Position numbers and translations under genes: made by a program
Notes under the pieces: generated by a model
What the model was told of the DNA's origin: nothing
What the model saw: the letters and a program-made list of their open reading frames with translations, nothing else
The model's database searches: none
In this document: piece after piece, positions 34,400 through 44,332 of the stretch
Layout: every line of letters begins with the position of its first letter
Numbering within the stretch: position 1 is the stretch's first letter
From: GCA-002722245 sp038154685
Lineage (GTDB): Bacteria > Bacteroidota > Bacteroidia > Flavobacteriales_C > GCA-002722245
Reading direction: 5' to 3'
DNA: 64,000 bases
NCBI GenBank assembly: GCA_038154685.1
Contig: JAYPYW010000002.1
Location: 51,383 to 115,382, forward strand

Positions 34400-35599
34400 A
34401 TGAACTCAACAAAACTTGAAATAGAGAACAGACATGGAATTAAACTCTCTGCAACAATTGAGTTTCCCTCAAATCAGAAAGCGACGCATATTGCTATTTT
34501 CTCCCACTGTTTTACCTGTAACAGCAATTTAAATGCGGTTAGAAACATTAACCGCGCTTTGAACAATAAAGGGATTGCAGTTGTAAGGTTTGATTTCACT
34601 GGACTTGGAAGAAGTACTGGTGAGTTTAAAGACAGTCATTTTGAGGCTAATGTTGAAGATCTTTTGGATGTTCATGAATATGTAAAACAGCATTATTTTG
34701 CACCGCAAATAATAATTGGACACTCGCTAGGAGGTGCAGCGGCTATAGTAGCTTCATCGCTTATTACTGAAGTTGAAGTTGTTTCAACAATAGGCGCTCC
34801 TGCTGACATAGAACACACTACAAAACACTTTAAAGATCAGTTAGGAGAATTAAAAGAAAACGGACAAGTTCAGGTTCAAATTGGTGGACGTGATTTTACT
34901 GTAAATCAAAAATTTGTAGACGGATTTAAAAAGCATAATCTTCCTCAAATTATTCAAACTTTAAGAAAACCTATTCTGATTTTCCACTCACCAGTTGATG
35001 AAATTGTTGGGATTCAAAACGCGCAAGCCATTTACGAAAATGCACATCATCCTAAAAGTTTTATTTCCCTTGATAAGGCCGATCATCTATTATCAAACGA
35101 AGAAGATAGTTTGTACATAGGTGATGTTATCGCTTCGTGGGCTAGGAAGTACTTACCTGTAAAAGAAGATACCCGATTAAGTCCTGAAGAGCACCAATTA
35201 GTAGCTGTTTTAAGACCAAAAGAAGATAAGTTCACAACCAGAATCAAAAGTGATAATCATGGATTAATTGCAGATGAACCTACTAGTGTTGGGGGCAACA
35301 ATTATGGCATGTCTCCTTACGAATTGGTTTCTTCCGGATTAGCTGCATGTACGGTTATGACGATAAATATGTATGCCAACCGTAAAGAATGGGATGTGGA
35401 AGAGGTGACGGTTTATATCAGTCATTCAAAAGAAAAACGAGAGAAAGGCTTGGTGGATATTTTTAGTAAGGAAATAACGCTACAAGGTAATCTCGATGAA
35501 AAACAAAGAGCAAGATTAATTGAAATTGCATCAAGATGTCCGGTTCATAAAACGCTTTCCGCGGCGTCAATTGTTGAGACGATAGAGAGATTTTCTTAA
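34400..35599 (+). CDS. Alpha/beta hydrolase-OsmC fusion protein
   Basis: This is a 399-residue bifunctional protein. The N-terminal hydrolase (~1-250) has nucleophile Ser in GHSLGGAAA and the oxyanion-forming CFTCNSNL loop. The C-terminal OsmC domain (~270-399) has the peroxidatic Cys in GLAACTVMTI and the resolving Cys in CPVHKTLS, a pair that reduces organic hydroperoxides. The ATG at 34400 is used; upstream Met codons would overlap the glutaredoxin extension. This fusion is known in Bacteroidota and Proteobacteria. It fits the thiol-redox setting between a glutaredoxin and a thioredoxin. Confidence 0.9.
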   Translation: MNSTKLEIENRHGIKLSATIEFPSNQKATHIAIFSHCFTCNSNLNAVRNINRALNNKGIAVVRFDFTGLGRSTGEFKDSHFEANVEDLLDVHEYVKQHYFAPQIIIGHSLGGAAAIVASSLITEVEVVSTIGAPADIEHTTKHFKDQLGELKENGQVQVQIGGRDFTVNQKFVDGFKKHNLPQIIQTLRKPILIFHSPVDEIVGIQNAQAIYENAHHPKSFISLDKADHLLSNEEDSLYIGDVIASWARKYLPVKEDTRLSPEEHQLVAVLRPKEDKFTTRIKSDNHGLIADEPTSVGGNNYGMSPYELVSSGLAACTVMTINMYANRKEWDVEEVTVYISHSKEKREKGLVDIFSKEITLQGNLDEKQRARLIEIASRCPVHKTLSAASIVETIERFS

Positions 35600-35631
35600 T
35601 TATTCCTTAAGATTATGATTTTTAAATCGAA

Positions 35632-35715
35632 CCTGTCTGCCGACAGGCAGGCACAGATTAATACAATTTCACAGATTATTCTTTCTGCGAGATCTGCGCC
35701 ATCCGCGGGAGAATC
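35632..35715. repeat. Intergenic palindrome with CACAGATTA-type repeat words
   Basis: A 20-nt palindrome (35632-35651, CCTGTCTG...CAGGCAGG) is followed by repeated CACAGATTA words and then a TCTGCGAGATCTGCGCCATC block. It lies in the gap between the hydrolase-OsmC and thioredoxin genes. The same words recur at 44115-44190 and in part at 52689-52822, so they form a dispersed intergenic repeat family of unknown role. Confidence 0.6.
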
Positions 35716-35811
35716 AAAAAAGGAAAAATGGACATGAAGCCGGGAAGTTTAAACCTTACACAAACGCTTCTTTCTCCCGAACTTTGATATGTAATCAAAA
35801 ACATAAAAGCT

Positions 35812-36129
35812 ATGAAAGAGATAGAAAACATTCAGCAGTTCGCAGAACTGGTTAAACAAAACAAGCCAATAATATTAGACTTTTATGCAGACTGGTGTGG
35901 ACCATGTCAAACACTTCTGCCAATAGTTGATGATTTGGCGAAAGAAAACGAAAACTTTGAAATTGTAAAAATCAACGTTGATAACAACCAGGAATTAGCT
36001 AGTCAGTTCCAAGTAAGAAGTATTCCAGCTTTGTTCTTTATAAAAGATAAAACAGTTGTGGATAGAATACAAGGACTGCAACCTAAATCATTCCTCCAAA
36101 GCAAAATCAACGAGATTAAAGCAGCATAG
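35812..36129 (+). CDS. Thioredoxin
   Basis: This 105-residue thioredoxin has WCGPC at residues ~26-30 and the cis-Pro in RSIPALFF. The spacing of the conserved Asp (ILDFYADWCGPC) and the C-terminal Lys-rich helix are normal. It is a general cytoplasmic disulfide reductant; its position after the OsmC fusion suggests it recycles that enzyme. Confidence 0.93.
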   Translation: MKEIENIQQFAELVKQNKPIILDFYADWCGPCQTLLPIVDDLAKENENFEIVKINVDNNQELASQFQVRSIPALFFIKDKTVVDRIQGLQPKSFLQSKINEIKAA

Positions 36130-36131
36130 AT

Positions 36132-36155
36132 AAAGCCTCAGGAAACTGGGGCTTT
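36132..36155. terminator. Intrinsic terminator between convergent thioredoxin and PLD genes
   Basis: A 10-bp stem (36132-36141 with 36146-36155, one G-U pair) has a GAAA tetraloop and a T-run. It terminates thioredoxin; the A-rich left side may serve the minus gene too. Confidence 0.85.
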
Positions 36156-36160
36156 TTAAT

Positions 36161-36853
36161 TTAAAAACTAACAAATCGATCCCACAACTTCTGGTATTCA
36201 TTTAAATAAGCTTTCACCATTTTAGGATCCTCTGTAACTAGAAGGTTTTCTTGATTTCGATCGGCTGCACTTTTTGTCCAATTGTAGCTCCCTGTTAGTA
36301 ATGTCTTTTTATCCACGATGCAAAACTTATGGTGCATGTGACTGCTAGCTTCATCTATTCTAATTCTTATTCCTTCATCGGACAGCCACCTGATATCACT
36401 CCCCTTGTCGTTAATCTTATCGTTGTCTGTAATTATGGTAACAGCAACTCCTTTTTTCATAGCCGCAATTATTTCCTCTGAAATTACGTTTTCACTAATA
36501 GTAAAAACACAAATTTTAATACTGTGTTTCGCATTTCTAATGCATGATACAATAGCGTTTTCACAATCATCTCCAGGACTAAAATAACAGCGATTTTCTG
36601 GAATATCAACATCCTTTACTTTTGGAATTAAACACTTATTTACCTCCTCGATCCACTGGATAATTTTAACCTCATCAACAGTTGAGGCCCCTTCTTGCGT
36701 TAAAGCAAAGAGCTTGCTTCTTAGAACATTTAAATCATGTGGAGTGTAATCCTCAATCTTTAACATTTTCTTTAAAGTCTGACGATCCCTACTGTAAAAT
36801 GCTTTTGTTTGAAAAGAAGCTTTAAGGAAGTTTACAATTTTATGCATATCCAA
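36161..36853 (-). CDS. Phospholipase D-like (single HKD) protein
   Basis: This 230-residue cytoplasmic protein carries one PLD catalytic motif, HxKxxxxD: His174, Lys176 and Asp181, followed by LLTGSYNWT. One-HKD proteins act as dimers, as in Nuc endonuclease and mitoPLD. The N-terminal ~85 residues have no clear match. A nuclease or phosphodiesterase role is inferred. Confidence 0.8.
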   Translation of the reverse strand: MDMHKIVNFLKASFQTKAFYSRDRQTLKKMLKIEDYTPHDLNVLRSKLFALTQEGASTVDEVKIIQWIEEVNKCLIPKVKDVDIPENRCYFSPGDDCENAIVSCIRNAKHSIKICVFTISENVISEEIIAAMKKGVAVTIITDNDKINDKGSDIRWLSDEGIRIRIDEASSHMHHKFCIVDKKTLLTGSYNWTKSAADRNQENLLVTEDPKMVKAYLNEYQKLWDRFVSF

Positions 36854-36864
36854 AAGTATCGCAT

Positions 36865-39804
36865 TTAATGAATTAGCGAAACTCTTCCGAGAAGAACTTT
36901 TTCATCTAATATCCCGTTTTCATTTTCGAACGAGTAAACTATTCGATAAACGTAAACATCTTGCTGAGCTGGCCTATTATTGAATGTTCCATCCCAACCA
37001 ACTCCGAAATTATTAGTAGTAAAAATGTTCATTCCCCATCTATCAAAAATGTCCATTCGGTAATCCAAAATATACCCGTTAGAAACAGGGTAAAACACAT
37101 CATTACGGCCATCATCATTTGGTGTGAATGCATTCGGCGTAAATAAAAGAGCCGAGCAGTAATCTCTTAATTCAATTTGCAAATCAAAACTGCAAAATTC
37201 GTTTGAAACTGTTACTTGATAAACCCCCGCTGAATCAACTGGTTTAGAAACGGAACTTGAGCGATCAAACGCCCAATCAATAGTCATTAAACTTAAGTCC
37301 TCACCCACTAAAATAAGCTCCGTGCCTTCAAAATTGAAACAATAACTTGATTTACCTCCTAAATCTACTAAGGCAACATCAGTACTAATTTCAGTAACGT
37401 TTATTTCAAACGTATCAGCACAATATAAACTATTAACAGTGGCTTGATAAGTACCCGGAAAACTTACGGTTTGGGTTGAAGATCTAGGCCCATCGATCCA
37501 CATAATACTATATGTAGAGTAGCCAGAATCAGGTTGTAAAACAATACTATCTCCCTGACAATACCATAAATCCTTTTCGCTGAAAGGATCAGGAATGGTA
37601 TCCCCGAAAACATTAATTGAAATCGAATCATCACAACCATGATCATCAAAAACTCGCAAGGTATAATTACCTAAACTATTTATTGTAATCTCCTGCGTAT
37701 TTGCTCCAGTGCTCCAATCATAATTAAATCCTACATTACCCGCGTCTAAAACAAAGGGCTGTTGGTAGCATAAGGCATAACTTGTGTCTAAAAGAATGTT
37801 CGGGACGGGATTAACGGTTAATTCTAGTGAATCAGAAACAGAACAACCATTGGATCCTATTAAGGTCAATTTGAATTCTCCACTTGTATTGATTTCAATT
37901 GATGTATCCGTTGAACCTGTACTCCAATTAATATCTATTGTATCTGTTGGAGAAAATAGAGTAGTATCTTCACCACTACAAATTGTAATGTCATCTCCTA
38001 AATCAAAGACAGGTGGTGCATAACCTAATGCTATTTCAACTGTATCATATGATTTACAACCATATTCTGAAGTTACTTCAACGAAATAAGTCCCTGCTGT
38101 TGAAATGGTTATACTAGGTGTAGTTTCAGTAGTACTCCATAAATAAGAACTACTAGGGTATTCAGCGTCCAAAGTTTGTTCACTATCAGGACAAATAAAA
38201 GTATCCTCTCCTAAATTCACATTAGGGTAATTATGAACAATAACAACTGTAGAATCTGCTGTCCCACCCATAACTCTTGATTTAGAAAAGGTAATATTAT
38301 CTAATGCAAAATCATTTCCTCCAAGTGTTGTGTTTTTGTTAACCAGACACACTTCCGCGGAAGTTTCTGAAGCTGAGTTCCAGTATTCAGTAAAAGTTGT
38401 CCAATTGCAATCTACTGGATCCGGCGAGAAAGCTGCTCCAACATCAATGTTATTAATCATAAACCCAATTGAAGCTGGATTTGTTGAAGATACACTAGTT
38501 AACATTGTTGAAATTTCATAATTTGTATTCTCCTCAACAGGAATATCTCTACAGATAATCTTTTTGTTTAAAACATTATCTCCATTTACAATCAATAAAT
38601 TACCACCTGCAACAGTGTTATCTGAACAACTTGACCAAGTTGAATTTAATGCAGTTGGACTAGAAGAAACGCAAAATTCCCCATCGGCTAAATCTGAAGT
38701 AAGTGAACAGTTTTCGTTAAAATCAGTTGTAAATGCCCCACCAGCCTCAAAATCTGGGTTTGCAAACAGGTTAGTTCCAGAAAGGCGAATAATTCTATCC
38801 CCAAAATAATATACAGTTGACTCGAGTGGCGTAACGTCTATTTGTGTTGGACTAACCTCTACATATGGCTGACTACCTACCCACTCTCCTACACCAGTAT
38901 TAGATGTAATTACACCAGTTTCTCCAAGGCACAAATTCAAAGTATCAGCAAGTCCGTAATCTTCAATACATTCAGGGTTGGTTATTGTTGCTAACCTACT
39001 TGTTCCGGTATCCTGGCCAGCACTTCCTGCAGAAATTGGAATACCATCATCATCTACAGGTCCGCTTAACATCGTTCCACTAATATCTGTTCTTATAAAA
39101 CCACCACCTCCTTCAATTGCATCTAAACAACCATCATTATCGCTATCAAAATCTAAGTAATCATATATGCCGTCTCCATCTGTATCACAGTAAATTGGAA
39201 AATCTGCTCCAAAAGCAAAGTTTACATAAAACTCATCAGCCAAGTAATCAAACTCAATTTCCGAATAAATACCATTTAACCTAACTACTAAGAAACCTTC
39301 CTCACCTATTACTTCTGTATCAGAAACAACTGTAACGCCTTCAGAAAATAAAACTTCGATTTCTTGTTGAAACTCGATGGGAACAGGAGTTTCAGCTCTA
39401 CCTATTGAAGCAAATGCTAAAACAGGATTTTTTATTGGTGTATCAAATACCAGTACATTATTAGAAGCTAATGTATTTTGTATTACGTTTACCGAAGGAA
39501 TTGTAAATTCACGGGGAAATGTTCCAGCTCTAAAAAGTAATGAGGTAACAATATCAAAATTGGAGGTATAAGTGTAATTTATTCCATTAATGGTTCCTGT
39601 AGCTGTTTTCCCATCAACATCGGGATCAGAACTCCAAAAATAGTTACTTTGTCTACATTCATTGATATCTAGAATACCATCGTTATCACTATCCTTATCA
39701 AAATCATCAATAACCCCGTCACCATCAGTATCCAAGCCAAGTTGACCAATCACTATGATTGGCATCAAAAAAATTAATAACAATAATTTTATTGACTTTT
39801 TCAA
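36865..39804 (-). CDS. Large adhesin-like protein with CHU_C (gliding) C-terminal domain
   Basis: This 979-residue secreted protein has a signal peptide (~1-20) and thrombospondin type-3-like Ca2+ repeats (DTDGDGVIDDF, DSDNDG) at ~25-45 and ~205-230. A jelly-roll-like region (~340-515) follows, then four or so tandem ~65-residue Ig/PKD-like repeats (~525-870). Each repeat has a G-x-Y-x-V type strand and is anchored by Cys pairs. The C-terminal ~85 residues (FTPNAFTPNDDGRNDVF, IFDRWG, WDGTFNNR) are the CHU_C gliding-motility/T9SS type B sorting module. It is most likely a surface adhesin. Confidence 0.87.
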   Translation of the reverse strand: MKKSIKLLLLIFLMPIIVIGQLGLDTDGDGVIDDFDKDSDNDGILDINECRQSNYFWSSDPDVDGKTATGTINGINYTYTSNFDIVTSLLFRAGTFPREFTIPSVNVIQNTLASNNVLVFDTPIKNPVLAFASIGRAETPVPIEFQQEIEVLFSEGVTVVSDTEVIGEEGFLVVRLNGIYSEIEFDYLADEFYVNFAFGADFPIYCDTDGDGIYDYLDFDSDNDGCLDAIEGGGGFIRTDISGTMLSGPVDDDGIPISAGSAGQDTGTSRLATITNPECIEDYGLADTLNLCLGETGVITSNTGVGEWVGSQPYVEVSPTQIDVTPLESTVYYFGDRIIRLSGTNLFANPDFEAGGAFTTDFNENCSLTSDLADGEFCVSSSPTALNSTWSSCSDNTVAGGNLLIVNGDNVLNKKIICRDIPVEENTNYEISTMLTSVSSTNPASIGFMINNIDVGAAFSPDPVDCNWTTFTEYWNSASETSAEVCLVNKNTTLGGNDFALDNITFSKSRVMGGTADSTVVIVHNYPNVNLGEDTFICPDSEQTLDAEYPSSSYLWSTTETTPSITISTAGTYFVEVTSEYGCKSYDTVEIALGYAPPVFDLGDDITICSGEDTTLFSPTDTIDINWSTGSTDTSIEINTSGEFKLTLIGSNGCSVSDSLELTVNPVPNILLDTSYALCYQQPFVLDAGNVGFNYDWSTGANTQEITINSLGNYTLRVFDDHGCDDSISINVFGDTIPDPFSEKDLWYCQGDSIVLQPDSGYSTYSIMWIDGPRSSTQTVSFPGTYQATVNSLYCADTFEINVTEISTDVALVDLGGKSSYCFNFEGTELILVGEDLSLMTIDWAFDRSSSVSKPVDSAGVYQVTVSNEFCSFDLQIELRDYCSALLFTPNAFTPNDDGRNDVFYPVSNGYILDYRMDIFDRWGMNIFTTNNFGVGWDGTFNNRPAQQDVYVYRIVYSFENENGILDEKVLLGRVSLIH

Positions 39805-39934
39805 TTAAATTCCCTCCTTTAATAATCGTCTAAAATAGCTAAAACGATTTTAGCCCCTGTTTGTTACAGGAAAAACCCTGCTAAAAACAAAAAATAAAAG
39901 GACTTAACAACCTCTTAAATAGAGAATTAACTTA

Positions 39935-40821
39935 TTAGAAATAAAAACCTTTGATCCTAATTCCATTTGGTCCTGAATATTCTAATGTCGGAAAAGGCAG
40001 TTTTACTACCATCATAGCATCCAATAAAACTCTAACTGCTTTATGTTTTGTTGAGATTTTTGTCCAATCAATATCTATCGAAAAATAATATTGGCGATAA
40101 CGTTGGATGTACTTAAAATCGCCTTTGTTATAAAATTCACTGTACATGTTTTCACCACTATAACCAAATGCAATGTTTAACCAATTTGGGATTTTTGAGT
40201 GTGGCACTATTCTGTTCAAATTAGCACTCAACCAATAAGTGTGGCCGTTATAATCATAAAAGAAACTTTGCAACTGATTTTCGCCTAAATACCAAGGTTT
40301 TTGTTCCGCCATTTTAGAGCGTTGGTAACTCATCTTCAATTTTATAATTTGATCGCCATACAATAACTCCTGCGCTACCAATAAAGCTGACCCAGAGGTG
40401 TTGGCAATTATATCTCCCCAAGAAAAACCCCAACCTTCATATAATCCATCATATATTTCGACAGGTGCTTGCAATACAAAACCTAAAGGACCACCGTAAA
40501 TAAGTGATTTTGTTTTAGAAACACCAGCTTTTCGTAAACCATAATATCCTGTAAAACTTTCTTTATAAGCTGTTAAAGCATGACCATATTTATCCAACTG
40601 CAGCCAACCTTTATTGTCGTTGAAATAATGAAAAGGAACTCTTTCTTTATTATGATACCAGATATACTGAAGAAAGCTTAGTCCACCCAAATAAAAACCA
40701 CTTTCTATGGCAATTAAAGTATTTGCTTTTTACGATTTATTGAATCTGGAAATTCTTGAATTTGGGCGCTTAACTTACCTAAATTCAGACATAAAATGAG
40801 GATTAAAATAAGTTTCTTCAT
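39935..40821 (-). pseudogene. DUF2279 envelope protein, frameshifted in an A-run
   Basis: The signal peptide (MKKLILILILCLNLGKLSAQ) starts at 40821, but its frame runs into TAA after RKKQIL. The body of a DUF2279 protein, ANTLIAIESGFYLGGLSFLQ and on through DKYGHALTAYKESF, GWGFSWGDIIANTSG, continues in another frame to 39935. The break sits at five A on the minus strand (40727-40731 as T on the plus strand); one more A would restore a single 295-codon frame. A TTG at 40690 gives only a shortened protein without the signal. Recent decay, sequencing error and slippage all fit. Confidence 0.8.
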
Positions 40822-40856
40822 CGCTTGTATAAACGATAGAGAATATAAGGGGTGCC

Positions 40857-42473
40857 TTATTTAATAATAAACTCAACTCTCCTATTCGAGGCCCTTAATT
40901 CCTTGTTGGTATTAGGTACTTTTGGAAGGGCTTCTCCAAAACCTTTCGACTTTAATCTCAGGGCTGAAACACCTCTTTCGATCAAGTAGTTTTTTACAGC
41001 TAAAGCTCGGTTATGTGAGAGAATCAGGTTAGTTCGGAAATCACCTATATCATCGGTATGTCCTTCAATTCTTATTGATATGTTTTTATTCTTGTAAAGA
41101 ATTAAATAAATCTCATCCACCACTTCTTTTGCGGCATCCGTTAACTCATCGGAATTAGATTCGAAAACCAGGTTAGGTAGAATAATTGTGTCACCTTTCT
41201 CTACCTTAATTTCAGGTTTCTCTTCTACCACTGCAATCTCTTCTTCTTCCACCTCAACAATTTGTTCCTGCGGACATTTTTTATGGAATTTATTAAGCGA
41301 TGGTAACCCTAATCCGGTATGCATTTTGTAATCGACAGTAATACAAATTTCCTCTGGTTGCCATTTTGCTTTTCCTCCAATTTCGTTGGGACGCTTTATT
41401 ACTCCAATAAAGTTGCAACCTAATTCATAGGCTCTTCCATTAAAATCGGATGGAATGTACAAGCAACTATCCGGACCCATTTGAATATGTCCAAATCTGG
41501 CATTTGTCTGACTACCATGATGAAGTACCATTCTGGAAGCGTTGATTTTTGATTCCTTGTTATAATAAATTCTGAACTGATTTACCTTTTCACCCTCACA
41601 TTCCGTAACATAAAGCAAACTGTCGTTAGGCGAAAAACATACTCCATAAACATCTGTTGGATCAGAGAAATTATCGATGAAAGCAAATTGTTTAGTAAGC
41701 CTACCTGTTCTATTATCAAACTCCATTAATTCAACTCCCCCTTTGTCTTTATCCTGCTTATGAAAGGTGGTGGCAATCACATTATAAGCATTGTTCACTG
41801 CCATTACTCCTATTTGAGGAGAAAACTCCGGATTCGTTCCTTCCACAGTTTCGAATTCTCCTTGAGAAACAATTGGTTTTTGAATACCCTTTTTATTTAC
41901 CAAAAATGATAGGTATTCTTTTGATTTCCCTCTTCTTCTTAAGACAATCCAATAATCGATGCCGTTGCAGTGAGGAACAACTGTTCCTGCTTCCATGAAG
42001 TCACCTACTATAAACTCTTGATTAAACTTTTTAAAATGAATTTTTTCACCGACTTTTATTTCACTGAACACCCAACTTTGAACTCTTCCATTTCCTCCAT
42101 CCGGTGTGATAATTAAATACCTGTCAACAGATTCGGGCAATTTAACAGCCATGATTTGAGCATGCGTTCCTCTGGCTGTTAAAAAAGTATCACACTCATA
42201 ATATTTATCATTCCAAACCTTAGTTCCATCGGAATAGAAAAGCACATTTCCTTCTTCGTCCCCCATTACTAAAAATGGTTCGTTTTCCACCCGCATCCAT
42301 CTGTTTTGGATTCCCTTTTGAGTAGTTTGACCAGTTTGCCCTCTCACCACAAATGGACTCCCTTTAGTGAAGTTTAATCCTGCTTGATATCCGAAATACC
42401 ATTTGTTTGGTAATTTTTGAGCATTTGATAATGCTGAAAATAAAAGGAAAAATGCAAGGAAAATTCTAGTCAT
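40857..42473 (-). CDS. OmpA-family outer-membrane protein with propeller-like N-terminal domain
   Basis: This is a 538-residue protein. The start at 42473 gives a signal peptide ending LSNAQ. The N-terminal ~380 residues have repeated WYFGYQAGLNF and GVCFSPNDSLLYVTECEG-like blades. A Glu-rich linker (VEVEEEEIAVVEEK) follows, and the C-terminal OmpA domain (~420-538) binds peptidoglycan (EGHTDDIGDFRTN, LSHNRALAVKNYLIERG, NRRVEF). It anchors the outer membrane to the wall; the propeller may bind a partner. Confidence 0.88.
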   Translation of the reverse strand: MTRIFLAFFLLFSALSNAQKLPNKWYFGYQAGLNFTKGSPFVVRGQTGQTTQKGIQNRWMRVENEPFLVMGDEEGNVLFYSDGTKVWNDKYYECDTFLTARGTHAQIMAVKLPESVDRYLIITPDGGNGRVQSWVFSEIKVGEKIHFKKFNQEFIVGDFMEAGTVVPHCNGIDYWIVLRRRGKSKEYLSFLVNKKGIQKPIVSQGEFETVEGTNPEFSPQIGVMAVNNAYNVIATTFHKQDKDKGGVELMEFDNRTGRLTKQFAFIDNFSDPTDVYGVCFSPNDSLLYVTECEGEKVNQFRIYYNKESKINASRMVLHHGSQTNARFGHIQMGPDSCLYIPSDFNGRAYELGCNFIGVIKRPNEIGGKAKWQPEEICITVDYKMHTGLGLPSLNKFHKKCPQEQIVEVEEEEIAVVEEKPEIKVEKGDTIILPNLVFESNSDELTDAAKEVVDEIYLILYKNKNISIRIEGHTDDIGDFRTNLILSHNRALAVKNYLIERGVSALRLKSKGFGEALPKVPNTNKELRASNRRVEFIIK

Positions 42474-42548
42474 AGCATGGCTATTTAACTCCAAAATAAC
42501 CTATTCCTTCGTTGATTAAAAGATATTTGGTTGGACAGTTGCTGGACA

Positions 42549-42565
42549 CCCCTCAGCCTGAGGGG
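42549..42565. repeat. Short GC-rich palindrome
   Basis: The CCCCTCA/TGAGGGG stem with a GCC loop lies in the gap between the divergent OmpA gene and the pseudogene at 42611. Similar CCCCTCAG words occur near 48345 and 62580, in other intergenic gaps. No function is evident. Confidence 0.4.
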
Positions 42566-42610
42566 GTAAAACATTCCGTATATTTATAAAAGGAAGCATT
42601 TGCAGCTGGC

Positions 42611-44104
42611 ATGAGTCAACCATTATTCGCATTAATAAAATCTTTAACCCCAACCGAGAAAGGGTACATCAAAAAATCAGGAGCAAAATCTGGTAAAGGA
42701 TCTCATCTTTCAATTATAATCTATTATTTTTCTATGTTGAAATATTACGATTAAATTATTTTAAATACGCGATTGGGAAAAAATTTGTTTTAAAAAATTT
42801 TGGCAAAGTACAAGATAGATGCTCAAAATATCATTCAAAAACGACTCACTTTATTTCATGAAGAAAAGCAGATTGAAATAAAACTAAGGTCCCAATTTAA
42901 TCAGGGAATCGTTTTGCATAAAAAGGGGTTGTTTGATTTGGCGATAAGGCAATATGAAAAGACTCTGAAAACGGCGCTTGAATACGAAGAGTTCTCTGTT
43001 GCACTATCTATTTATTATAAACTGCTCTCTTTATATTACGCAGGTAAACTAGGCGTTGAATTCCCCTACATGGTTGGCTTCCAATCATTGGTGAAAACGA
43101 TGTCTGGTGAAAATAAAATCCAGGAGCTGAATACTGGTCTAGCAGAAATCCTTTTTGCTGATCACTTATCTGAACAGGAAAAGTTAGATCGAATTGCTAG
43201 TATTAAAACAAGCGCCGATGCCATTGAAAACACGGATGGATTTATAACAAAGTGGGGACAGTTTTGCATTAACACACATTCTAATTATTTGCTAAAAAAT
43301 CATGAAGCCTCAAACAAAAGCAACAAAATCCAATTGGAGTTTTTGGCAGAGTATCCATTAATTCATGAAAAGGATCCACTCCGATATGTAAAGCACCTAA
43401 TTAATTACATTAATGGGAAGTTTAATGTTTCCGCTTATGAGGAAATTCCGGCCCTTTTAGAAAAGCTAAGAACTCTTCATGTAGGGGATTTATCAGATCA
43501 TTGCAACTTTATGAAATGGTCTTGCTATTATATTCATGCCATAAGTTATCATTTGCAAACCGGAGATTTTCAGGGTGCGAAAAAGGTTTTAGCAGAAGGT
43601 GATCCGTGGTTTGAAAAAGAAGAAGCCGAAGTACCAGATTATTTTAAGTTGCTTTTTTACGATGCCGCTTTTATTACCGAGTTTGGAAATGGAAATTATA
43701 AAGCCGCGCTTCAACAACTTAACAAACTGAGTAATTACAAATCTCAATTTAGAAGAGAGCTTCAAATTTCGGTAAAATTCTACAATATCATTTTACACTT
43801 TGAATTAGAGAATTTCGATTTAATTGGATCGAAAATTCGCTCCTTATACCGCGAGTTAAAAACACATCAACCACAGCTCAGCAAAGAATCAGAGACTATA
43901 AAATGGATAAGAAAGGGCGTTGAAAAAGTGAGTAACAAAATCGATTTCAAAAAGATTGCGCCTTCCTTATCCAGGGAACTGCGAGATTTACATAAAGGGG
44001 AAGATCACAGTTTAATGTATTTTCCTTTTTTGGTTGCTTGGTTAGATAGTTTTGAGGATCCTGAGAGTTTTTATAAAACTTATTCCGAGTTTTATTTGAA
44101 ATGA
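42611..44104 (+). pseudogene. Helical-repeat (TPR-like) protein gene with two in-frame TAA codons
   Basis: An ATG-started frame at 42611 reads MSQPLFALIKSLTPTEKGYI, the N-terminus of a Bacteroidota helical-repeat family, but hits TAA at 42752-42754. The same frame carries on through TAA at 42791-42793 to a 434-codon tail (TTG at 42800, then KYKIDAQNIIQKRLTLFHEE) ending 44104. No frameshift is involved: the interrupted sequence, YYD-stop-IILNTRLGKNLF-stop-KILAKYKIDAQ, is otherwise a good match to the family's expected 497 residues. It is either a decayed gene, a pair of sequencing errors or a readthrough case. The C-terminal half still looks intact, with helical pairs typical of TPRs. Confidence 0.75.
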
Positions 44105-44114
44105 GTTTGAGTTT

Positions 44115-44190
44115 TCGCACACAGATTAATATGATTACACAGATTATTTATAAATCTCAAATCACGTTAATCGTATTAATCTGTGTGCGA
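44115..44190. repeat. Long inverted repeat of the CACAGATTA family
   Basis: The arms 44115-44137 and 44168-44190 form a 23-bp inverted repeat with one mismatch, each with CGCACACAGATTAAT. It lies between the converging genes ending at 44104 and 44333, and the 228-nt gap holds nothing else that I recognise. It could form a hairpin that separates the two transcripts. Confidence 0.7.
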
Positions 44191-44332
44191 TTTAACCAAT
44201 AGTTTCCTCCCTTCGCAAGAATTACTTCTGAACTTTATATTCTCATCAGATTATTGAGATTATGGGATTTTTAGGATTTATAAATAATCTCTTTAATCAT
44301 GTAATCCTAATAATCTTTTGAGACTTAACAAG

